DNA from: an uncultured Bdellovibrio sp.
Lineage (GTDB): Bacteria; Bdellovibrionota; Bdellovibrionia; Bdellovibrionales; Bdellovibrionaceae
DNA length: 6,193 nucleotides
Direction: 5' to 3'
NCBI GenBank assembly: GCA_937871355.1
Contig: CALMPX010000379.1
Location: 1-6,193, forward strand
Positions 1 to 5,241 of the stretch are shown here, one piece after another. The notes under the pieces were generated by a model. The model was not told the DNA's origin. It saw only the letters and a list, made by a program, of their open reading frames with translations, and did no database searches. The translations under genes and the position numbers were made by a program. The first letter of the stretch is position 1, and the number at the start of each line of letters is the position of its first letter.

Positions 1-603
1 CATATTAAAAAACGATTGTTTAAAAGTAGATTTTATGAAAAATATTCTAATGATGCTTTTAAAAGTAACGTCTATCATTTGATCCTAGCTTATGCTTTTG
101 AAACTAAAACCGGAAACATCTCTTTTGGTGCAGATGTTAATTTAAATGATATGAAGCTGACTGGTAGCGACACCAGTTACAAGCAAACGCGCGCCACCGC
201 TGGTTTTTTATGGCAACCGACCAAAGCTTTAAGCTTCGGACTCACTCAGAAAAATATCGCCCTCAACGACACGGATTTACCGGATGCCGTTGATCATGTG
301 GCTATCACAACAGCCGGTTTGGCTTATGTTTATCAAAATTTTGCTCAATTGCGTTTTGATATGGAATCCATCGAAAAACAGCCCTCGGATCGCTATATCT
401 ATAAATTTGGTTTAGAAACCTACATCAATGATTGGATTATTACTCGCTTTGGCTATAGAAACGACAACGTTTTGTCTCAGAATTTCACCACTTTAGGTGT
501 TGGTTTCGCTGGACCCCAATTTCAACTTCATTATGCTTACCAGTCCGAAGCAAAAAGTACTGTTGATCCTCTACACATAATTGACTTAAGTGTTCCCTTT
601 TGA
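1..603 (+). CDS. Outer-membrane beta-barrel protein, C-terminal fragment (5' end outside window)
   Basis: The frame is open from base 1 to a TGA at 601-603, giving 200 residues. A TTG at 16-18 could be read as a start, but no Shine-Dalgarno or signal peptide accompanies it and the frame runs out of the window, so this is the tail of a longer gene. The sequence has the alternating polar/hydrophobic, aromatic-rich strands and short turns of an outer-membrane barrel, for example strands around FLWQPTKALSFGL and WIITRFGYRN. It ends in a terminal phenylalanine (DLSVPF), the usual C-terminal signal recognised by the BAM assembly machinery. The overall style resembles PorV/UPF0164-like or FadL-like barrels, but I cannot assign a family or a substrate. 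It is followed by a 55-bp gap and a small gene on the same strand. Barrel assignment is inference from pattern; the gene being real is well supported. Confidence 0.75.
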   Translation, partial: HIKKRLFKSRFYEKYSNDAFKSNVYHLILAYAFETKTGNISFGADVNLNDMKLTGSDTSYKQTRATAGFLWQPTKALSFGLTQKNIALNDTDLPDAVDHVAITTAGLAYVYQNFAQLRFDMESIEKQPSDRYIYKFGLETYINDWIITRFGYRNDNVLSQNFTTLGVGFAGPQFQLHYAYQSEAKSTVDPLHIIDLSVPF

Positions 604-609
604 TATCAA

Positions 610-640
610 TTGAGGTCTTTCATGATTTTTTGCTTAAAAT
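610..640 (+). promoter_or_regulatory. Candidate promoter for the small basic gene
   Basis: TTGAGG at 610-615 could be a -35 element. TAAAAT at 635-640, or TTAAAA one base earlier, could be the -10 element, with an 18-19 nt spacer. A TG dinucleotide at 631-632 adds a weak extended -10 feature. It lies between the barrel gene's stop and the Shine-Dalgarno of the small gene, the right place for an independent promoter. The spacing is slightly long and the region is AT-rich, so chance is possible. Confidence 0.3.
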
Positions 641-658
641 TTTAACAATGAGGTAGCT

Positions 659-782
659 ATGGCATCTAAAACTAAAAAAACTAAAATTATCCGTAAACAC
701 AAAAAAGCTCGTGCCGGAACAAAAAGCGGCTTTACGAACTAAAGGTTCGACTAAAACTAAAAAAGCTCTTTTCGGAGACTAA
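659..782 (+). pseudogene. Small Lys/Thr-rich basic protein, apparently frameshifted
   Basis: An ATG at 659-661 is preceded by a good Shine-Dalgarno, GAGG at 650-653, with a 5-nt spacer. The ATG frame encodes only 27 residues, starting MASKTKKTKIIRKHKKARAG, and stops at TAA 740-742. If one base is skipped in the A-run at 721-725, reading continues as AALRTKGSTKTKKALFGD to a TAA at 780-782. That second part has the same Lys/Thr/Ala-rich, basic composition as the first and ends just 18 bp before an intrinsic terminator, so it looks like the real C-terminus of one protein of about 40 residues. Either the gene is broken, or the window has an indel error in the A-run, or a +1 frameshift is used in translation. 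I recall similar short basic proteins in Bdellovibrio-like and other deltaproteobacterial genomes, but I cannot verify this. Function is unknown; the charge would allow nucleic-acid binding, which is speculation. Confidence 0.55.
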
Positions 783-800
783 TTTTTTTGATGATTTTGT

Positions 801-838
801 AAGTCAGTTAAAGTTTATCTTTGACTGACTTTTCTTCT
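801..838 (+). terminator. Intrinsic terminator after the small basic gene
   Basis: The left arm at 801-813 (AAGTCAGTTAAAG) pairs with the right arm at 819-831 (CTTTGACTGACTT). The stem is 13 bp with one G-T wobble and a 5-nt loop (TTTAT). A pyrimidine-rich, T-heavy tract follows on the + strand to 838, as in Rho-independent terminators. The opposite strand lacks a clear T-tract, so it should act mainly on rightward transcription. The last codons and stop of the leftward TonB-family gene are embedded in the hairpin. Confidence 0.75.
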
Positions 839-1951
839 TAAGGTCGTTGGCATTTCTTCAGCCTCACCTTTTAAATTCCAAGTTTGTGGAATCTCAACCC
901 AACCTTGTTGACCCGGATAAAATTTCCACTTCTTCAATGCAGCTAAAGTTTTTCCATCTAAATTTCTATGACCAGTTGATTGCAATAATTTAAATTGTTG
1001 TAAGCTTCCTTGATCCGTCACGTAGGCTTGAAACACGACCGTACCTTGTTGCTTATTAAAACGCTCATCCATCGAATAACTGGGTTTAGGATTTCCCGGC
1101 ACTTGACGTAAATTTTCAATCGATCGCACCGGCCCATTGGCAGCACCAAAAGTATTATTTCCGTTTCCACCAACACGAGAAGCCGCTTTCGCTGCGGCTG
1201 CTTTGGCGGCGGCATCGCGGGCGATTCGTTCATTCTCTGCGGCGATTTCTCCGGCACGAATTTTTGCCAAGATCGCTGCATTCTTGGTGCGCGTGGCCTT
1301 TAATGCATCTGACATGGCCTTGGCATTTTCTTGATTTTCGTTTTCAATTCCGGCCAATTCTTTTTCAGAACTTTCTTCGGCATTTTTTAATTCACTATCA
1401 AAAGCCGATTTTTGAGCGCTCATAGCCGCTTCGCTTTTTTTATCCACTTTATTAAATTCATGATCGAGTTCGCTTTCATTTAAAGATCCCGCTTGAGTCA
1501 ATGCCACCGCATCGTAATCTAAATCGGATTCGATATCATCTAAAGTTTCAGGAACTGGTGAACCCGCCCGTGAAGGAGCGGCTTTGGCATGAACTATTTT
1601 TGGTCCCGCACTGGCGGCCTTTATTTTTACAACCGGTGATTTCGCTTTAGTTTTTTGAGCCACTTTCGCTTTTTTCATCGGTGATTTAATCTCTTTGGCT
1701 ATTTGAGCTTTTTCAACCACGGCCGCTTTGGCTGGTAAAGCTTTTTGGGGCTGTGGTTCTGCTTTTTGATCTGCGACGTCTGCGACTTTCGGCGCGGCCA
1801 CTTGAGGTTCCGGAGGGGCCTCGGTGGGCTCAATAATTTCTACAGTAATTTGGCGATCTTCTAATTTTTCTAACAAAGGTGGCGTCACCAAAAGGGCGGC
1901 TACAAATAAACCTAAATGCAGTAATACAGATATAAAATACGAGTTTGTCAT
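815..1951 (-). CDS. TonB-family energy transducer with TolA-like Ala/Lys-rich spacer
   Basis: The 378-residue product has TonB layout. Residues 1-8 are cytoplasmic and about 6-26 form one membrane helix containing S8-V-L-L-H12, matching the SxxxH motif that couples TonB to ExbB/ExbD. A Pro/Glu-rich stretch follows (about 41-72), then a Lys/Ala-rich region (70-128) and an acidic patch (137-149). A long predicted coiled coil rich in Ala, Glu and Lys spans about 165-258, and a Gly/Asn linker (260-273) leads to a TonB C-terminal domain at about 282-362. That domain shows the expected G303-T-V-V start, V311-T-D-x-G turn, S325-T-G and W342-K-F-Y-P core. TonB proteins use the inner-membrane proton gradient to drive outer-membrane receptors. 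The long coiled coil is more like TolA domain II, so a TolA-like envelope role is an alternative. No exbB, exbD or receptor gene is in the window. The ATG is supported by AAGGGG (1957-1962) five bases upstream. Confidence 0.88.
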   Translation of the reverse strand: MTNSYFISVLLHLGLFVAALLVTPPLLEKLEDRQITVEIIEPTEAPPEPQVAAPKVADVADQKAEPQPQKALPAKAAVVEKAQIAKEIKSPMKKAKVAQKTKAKSPVVKIKAASAGPKIVHAKAAPSRAGSPVPETLDDIESDLDYDAVALTQAGSLNESELDHEFNKVDKKSEAAMSAQKSAFDSELKNAEESSEKELAGIENENQENAKAMSDALKATRTKNAAILAKIRAGEIAAENERIARDAAAKAAAAKAASRVGGNGNNTFGAANGPVRSIENLRQVPGNPKPSYSMDERFNKQQGTVVFQAYVTDQGSLQQFKLLQSTGHRNLDGKTLAALKKWKFYPGQQGWVEIPQTWNLKGEAEEMPTTLRRKVSQR

Positions 1952-2020
1952 AAGAACCCCTTAAACCATTGCTTACAAAAACAAGGCCGGATAAGCTGGA
2001 ATAAGAGCGATCTCACAGTG

Positions 2021-2041
2021 GGTAAACCTGTATTTTTTACC
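2021..2041. repeat. Short inverted repeat, possible operator
   Basis: GGTAAA at 2021-2026 is mirrored by TTTACC at 2036-2041 with a 9-nt spacer, giving a 21-bp dyad centred about 40 bp before the TTG start of the downstream gene. Its size and position fit a regulator-binding site or a small leader hairpin. The arms are only 6 bp, so it could be chance in AT-rich DNA. Confidence 0.25.
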
Positions 2042-2060
2042 GAACTGTTTAATTAATGGC

Positions 2061-2065
2061 AGGAG
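2061..2065 (+). promoter_or_regulatory. Ribosome binding site that decides a TTG start
   Basis: AGGAG at 2061-2065 lies 6 nt before the TTG at 2072-2074. The nearby ATG at 2056-2058 is out of frame, and no ATG or GTG in the correct frame lies close by, so this strong Shine-Dalgarno fixes TTG as the start of the tandem cNMP-fold gene. Confidence 0.8.
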
Positions 2066-2071
2066 CATTTT

Positions 2072-3163
2072 TTGAAAATTGAATCTGAAGCATTTATTTT
2101 TAATCAAAACGTTCATTTAAATACATTGGCTTTAAACGAGCTTCAAAAGCAATATCTGACCTACTTGACGTCACAGGATTCGATTGAGCAATTGGTCGCG
2201 CGCTTCATGAAAAACGGCTGGTTGATTAACTTTCAAGAGCTGTATCATCTGGTGGAAAAATTAGTGAAAGCGAACGCTGTTCTTAATCCGACGCTCATTC
2301 ATTATTTTAAAAATATGTCGGGGGGAATGCTTTCACCGGTTGATCGTGGGTCGACCGGTGTTTCGACTCCACAAAAAAATATGATTCAGAAAATACTCGA
2401 TTTGCCTTTTTTTCGCAGTCTTCCTCGTGAATTAGCTCTAATACTCATTCAAAAATCAGAGCTCAGAAAATATTCTGCGGATACAGCTATTTGTAAAACC
2501 GGTGACCTTGATCGAAACATGTATGTTTTATTAATGGGCCAAGCGGCGCTTTACAAAACGTCTTCGACCAGTCGACAATTTATTAGCGTCATCAGTCAAA
2601 ACGGTATTTTCGGAGAAGCTAGTTTTTTAATGGGTTCGCCAAAATCAGCTGACATTATCGCGACTCAGGCTTGTGAAGTTCTGGTCGTCCCTTATCAGGC
2701 CGCCATTCTGGATCCTATTTTAAATCAATCCGTAGCTCATCAAATGACAAAACGGTTTTGGATTCAAAATGCTTTATCCCACTCTGATTTTTTTAAAAAA
2801 ATTCCGGCTGATTGTTTAGATGCTTTGACGTTCGTGGGGAAAATAATCACTTTGCAAAATGATCAAATTTTATTTAAACAAAATGATCCCAGTCACGCCG
2901 CTTATCTGATTGTTCAAGGGCAGATCAAAGTCGTCCAGGACGCAAAAATTATTTCAAGCATGTCACAAGGAACTTTTTTCGGAGAGGTCTCTTTAACCAT
3001 GACAAACGGAATACACACCGCTTCAGTCTTTAGTAACGGACCAACAACTTTATTAGAAATAAGTCGAAATGATTTTTATCATTTATTAAGTCAGAATTTA
3101 GTCCTGGCCAAAGAAATACAAAATTTAGCATTTCAAAGGCTCAGTAAAGATCAACAGCGATAA
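2072..3163 (+). CDS. Protein with two cyclic-nucleotide-binding-like domains
   Basis: The 363-residue product starts at TTG. Residues 1-80 form a mostly helical N-terminal module (around LNELQKQYLTYL and NFQELYHLVEKLV) followed by a Gly/Ser-rich linker at 81-100. I do not recognise this module with certainty; it may be a small winged-helix-like domain. Two CAP-type beta-roll domains follow at about 108-215 and 237-345. Each keeps the phosphate-cassette FGE: F180-G-E182 and F303-G-E305. However, the arginine that normally contacts the cyclic phosphate (the R of R-S-A) is K191 in the first and H315 in the second. No helix-turn-helix, kinase or channel domain follows, so it is not a CRP-like transcription factor. 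It is probably a cytoplasmic sensor or scaffold, perhaps responding to cAMP, cGMP or another ligand, or to none. There is no signal peptide or membrane segment. It converges on nagZ with a 7-bp gap and no clear terminator between them. Confidence 0.85.
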   Translation: MKIESEAFIFNQNVHLNTLALNELQKQYLTYLTSQDSIEQLVARFMKNGWLINFQELYHLVEKLVKANAVLNPTLIHYFKNMSGGMLSPVDRGSTGVSTPQKNMIQKILDLPFFRSLPRELALILIQKSELRKYSADTAICKTGDLDRNMYVLLMGQAALYKTSSTSRQFISVISQNGIFGEASFLMGSPKSADIIATQACEVLVVPYQAAILDPILNQSVAHQMTKRFWIQNALSHSDFFKKIPADCLDALTFVGKIITLQNDQILFKQNDPSHAAYLIVQGQIKVVQDAKIISSMSQGTFFGEVSLTMTNGIHTASVFSNGPTTLLEISRNDFYHLLSQNLVLAKEIQNLAFQRLSKDQQR

Positions 3164-3170
3164 AAAACGA

Positions 3171-4289
3171 TCAATTATGTTCTGAAATAATACCCTCGGG
3201 CATAATTTTTTTACGTAAACAATCCGCTAAATACTGATGCTCTTTATGTCCGACCACATCCATGGCTTCATTAAATGATAATGCATTCACCATGCCTGGT
3301 TTTTCTTTCTTCGCCGCTAAAACTTTGGCGTGCGTAGTTTCTAAATCAGATTTTTGCAAGCGTCCTGTAGCCACAGCTTGCACCACAGATTCGATTGCCA
3401 CCGGCGGAGAATCAGGCTCGTTACAGTACAATAATAAATCGGCTCCAGCTTCTAATGAACGAACTGGAATTTCGCCTTTATCGTAGTGTTTTGCCATCGC
3501 TTTCATATCTAAATCATCAGTAATAATTAATCCACGATATCTAAATTCATCTTTGATCATTTTTTTCAAAAATAATTCAGACAAAGTGACTGGCCATTTT
3601 GGATCGATATTGGGAAATGAAATGTGTCCGGTCATCACCATATCCACTTTGCTACGGAAGGCTTTTTTAAAAGGCACTAGTTCCACATCGTGCAAACGCT
3701 TTAAATCAAAAGGTTCAATCGGCAATTCTTCATGCGAATCGATTACGGTGTAACCGTGGCCTGGAAAATGTTTGGCGCACGAAAAAATTCCCGATTTCGA
3801 ATAGCCGCGAACTAAAGCTGACGTCATTTTTTCAACCATTAAATAATCAGTGCTGACCGCGCGGTCACCTATAACCGTATTTTTGGGATTGTTAAAAATA
3901 TCTACGCAAGGTGCAAAATCTAAATTAATTCCGACGGACATCAGCTCTAAACCCATTTGTAATGCAAATTGATAGGCCACCGTCGGTGCATCTAAATCGC
4001 CCACTGTTTTTAAAGCGGGCCACTGAGTAAAAGGCGTCTTCAAACGATGAACGCGGCCACCTTCCATATCAATACCAATAAATAACGGCGCCTTGTCGGC
4101 CATTTGATGGCGTAGTGATTGAATCTCATTACAAAGATCAAAAATTTGTTTTGGCTCAGCAACATTACGTGCAAATAACACCACGCCAGAAATATTATTT
4201 TCAATAATAAATTTTTTCTCTTGAGCTGTTAATGTATGTCCTGAAATACCGATTAATGTCAGTTGTCCAACGATTTCATTTAATTTCAT
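3171..4289 (-). CDS. nagZ: Beta-N-acetylglucosaminidase NagZ, glycoside hydrolase family 3
   Basis: The 372-residue protein is a single GH3 TIM-barrel domain of typical NagZ size. NagZ removes N-acetylglucosamine from 1,6-anhydro-muropeptides in the cytoplasm during peptidoglycan recycling. Visible family motifs, in order, are I73-D-x-E-G-G-R-V80 near the active site, G120-I-N-L-x-F-A-P, K173-H-F-P-G-H-G179, the D184-S-H186 dyad that supplies the general acid/base histidine in NagZ enzymes, and T257-D258-D-L-D-M, whose first aspartate should be the nucleophile. Two positions depart from the usual form: M75 where IDQEGG normally has Gln, and Y180 where GHGDT normally has Asp. The catalytic residues are intact. 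No signal peptide is present, consistent with a cytoplasmic recycling enzyme. Leftward transcription probably comes from the exported-protein gene 24 bp upstream. The ATG has only a weak AGG (4295-4297) five bases before it, which also fits translation within an operon. Confidence 0.93.
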   Translation of the reverse strand: MKLNEIVGQLTLIGISGHTLTAQEKKFIIENNISGVVLFARNVAEPKQIFDLCNEIQSLRHQMADKAPLFIGIDMEGGRVHRLKTPFTQWPALKTVGDLDAPTVAYQFALQMGLELMSVGINLDFAPCVDIFNNPKNTVIGDRAVSTDYLMVEKMTSALVRGYSKSGIFSCAKHFPGHGYTVIDSHEELPIEPFDLKRLHDVELVPFKKAFRSKVDMVMTGHISFPNIDPKWPVTLSELFLKKMIKDEFRYRGLIITDDLDMKAMAKHYDKGEIPVRSLEAGADLLLYCNEPDSPPVAIESVVQAVATGRLQKSDLETTHAKVLAAKKEKPGMVNALSFNEAMDVVGHKEHQYLADCLRKKIMPEGIISEHN

Positions 4290-4313
4290 AAGTGCCTATT
4301 TCATCTTGAATGG

Positions 4314-5084
4314 TTATTTTGTATAAAGAGGATTTATTTTTCCACCGGGGACTGTGCCAAATATTTTTTCTAATACGCCAGCCGAAATTTTGATTCCTTC
4401 GGTCGCATCGTCTGGATTTTTAACCAATTCTGATTTAATATCCGTGGCCGGAGTGAACGAACTGTACACTTCGCCTTTATCCGTTAATAAATTTTCATAT
4501 TCACTACCGGCAAATTTATTCGTCACTTTTAAAAGCTGTAATTTATCTACGGTCACTAGTTTTTTATCAATTAGTGAAGAACCCTTTGTATCATCGATCG
4601 TCTCTTCGGCGATGGCATAAAAATCAAATTTACTGTTTGTTTGCAAGCCCGCTTTGCTTTTAAGCATCATATAATAAAGGGCACTTGATAAAAACGCGTC
4701 TTTATTAACTTTTTTCTCAGTCTTTTTTGTTTTACCATCTTCGATGGTGATGGCTTTTAATTTGTTTTTGGAAATGGTGGCGTCGATCGTCTTGGTTTTT
4801 TTGCCGTCGGTAGCTATATAAGAATATTTCAATGGTACAAGTTCTGCAGACGAAGTCGCTTGAAGTGATTCAGTCATATCAAAACCATTTTTAGCCAATT
4901 TTAAAAAACTAGTGGTTTTAAATTCTTTTGTTTTATTATCAAGTTCGTTTCTTTGAACAATAAATCCGATGTGTTTATTAAACTGAGTCACTTTGTAGTA
5001 CCCTTCAAATAAAACCTCAGCTTGAGCTGATACCGCGGTGGCAAGAATTACGCCTAAACTACAGATTAATAAATAATTTTTCAT
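4314..5084 (-). CDS. Exported protein of unknown function, possibly DUF3108-like
   Basis: The 256-residue product begins with a clear Sec signal peptide, MKNYLLICSLGVILATAVSA, and a likely cleavage after AQA at residue 22. The mature part, about 234 residues, is rich in Lys, Thr and short beta-like segments, without membrane helices or cysteines. Its opening EGYYKVTQFNKHIGFIVQ and following strands recall DUF3108 and related beta-sandwich envelope domains, but I would not rely on that. The cysteine in the signal (C8) lacks a lipobox, so a periplasmic protein is more likely than a lipoprotein. The frame is open for 53 more codons upstream, but the ATG at 5082-5084 has the signal peptide directly after it and CGGAG (5090-5094) 5 nt before it. 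It lies 24 bp upstream of nagZ on the same strand, so the two probably form an operon. A role linked to cell-wall turnover is inferred only from that pairing. Confidence 0.82.
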   Translation of the reverse strand: MKNYLLICSLGVILATAVSAQAEVLFEGYYKVTQFNKHIGFIVQRNELDNKTKEFKTTSFLKLAKNGFDMTESLQATSSAELVPLKYSYIATDGKKTKTIDATISKNKLKAITIEDGKTKKTEKKVNKDAFLSSALYYMMLKSKAGLQTNSKFDFYAIAEETIDDTKGSSLIDKKLVTVDKLQLLKVTNKFAGSEYENLLTDKGEVYSSFTPATDIKSELVKNPDDATEGIKISAGVLEKIFGTVPGGKINPLYTK

Positions 5085-5089
5085 AAGTA

Positions 5090-5094
5090 CTCCG
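5090..5094 (-). promoter_or_regulatory. Ribosome binding site that decides the exported-protein start
   Basis: On the - strand this reads CGGAG, 5 nt before the ATG at 5082-5084. It sits exactly upstream of the signal-peptide methionine and argues against the longer reading that begins at 5243. Confidence 0.8.
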
Positions 5095-5204
5095 TTTACA
5101 AATAGTTCGTTTATTTTGCGCCAGATTTTAAAAATAGTCTTCTTACATCGCGTAATTTTATGAGACAGTACTAAGGTCCAGATGCCTTTTACCTCATTGC
5201 ATGG

Positions 5205-5233
5205 TTGCGAACCCTGCTTTTTCCATCTAAAAT
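5205..5233 (+). promoter_or_regulatory. Sigma-70-type promoter for the TadG-like gene
   Basis: TTGCGA at 5205-5210 and TAAAAT at 5228-5233 match the -35 and -10 consensus at 4 and 5 of 6 positions, with an ideal 17-nt spacer. Transcription would be expected to begin near 5240, only a base or two before the ATG at 5242, implying a leaderless or near-leaderless transcript. No good Shine-Dalgarno is visible before that ATG, which agrees. Confidence 0.5.
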
Positions 5234-5241
5234 AAAGACTC

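Larger units (their letters stand above)
1952..2071. other. Divergent intergenic region between TonB-family and tandem cNMP-fold genes
   Basis: These 120 bp separate two divergently transcribed genes and should carry both promoters. I see no convincing -35/-10 pair on either strand. Shine-Dalgarno sequences sit at both ends, reading outward. The only visible structure is the short inverted repeat listed separately at 2021-2041. Confidence 0.6.
5085..5241. other. Divergent intergenic region between exported-protein and TadG-like genes
   Basis: These 157 bp hold the start regions of two divergent genes. The rightward strand has a good promoter at 5205-5233, listed separately. For the leftward gene I see several AT-rich candidate -10 sequences but no well-spaced -35 partner. 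No hairpin, repeat or small gene is apparent. Confidence 0.6.

Noticed and set aside
1018..1334. Open frames on both strands inside the TonB-family gene
   Set aside because: They lie in the Ala/Lys-rich, coiled-coil and C-terminal-domain coding part, where codon bias keeps alternative frames open. They have no recognisable domain and no independent start signals.
3149..3174. GATCAA repeated 20 bp apart at the convergent junction of the cNMP-fold gene and nagZ
   Set aside because: It is a six-base direct repeat, not a hairpin, has no T-tract, and is expected by chance.
3262..3753. Two + strand open frames antisense to nagZ
   Set aside because: They mirror well-conserved NagZ coding sequence, have Ser/Thr-rich unstructured translations and no Shine-Dalgarno.
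4354..4620. A + strand open frame antisense to the exported-protein gene
   Set aside because: No start signal or family resemblance, and it is fully contained in a better supported gene.
5061..5063. Cysteine 8 of the exported protein as a lipoprotein cysteine
   Set aside because: The preceding residues (L-L-I) do not form a lipobox, and a normal signal peptidase I site (AQA) follows 14 residues later.
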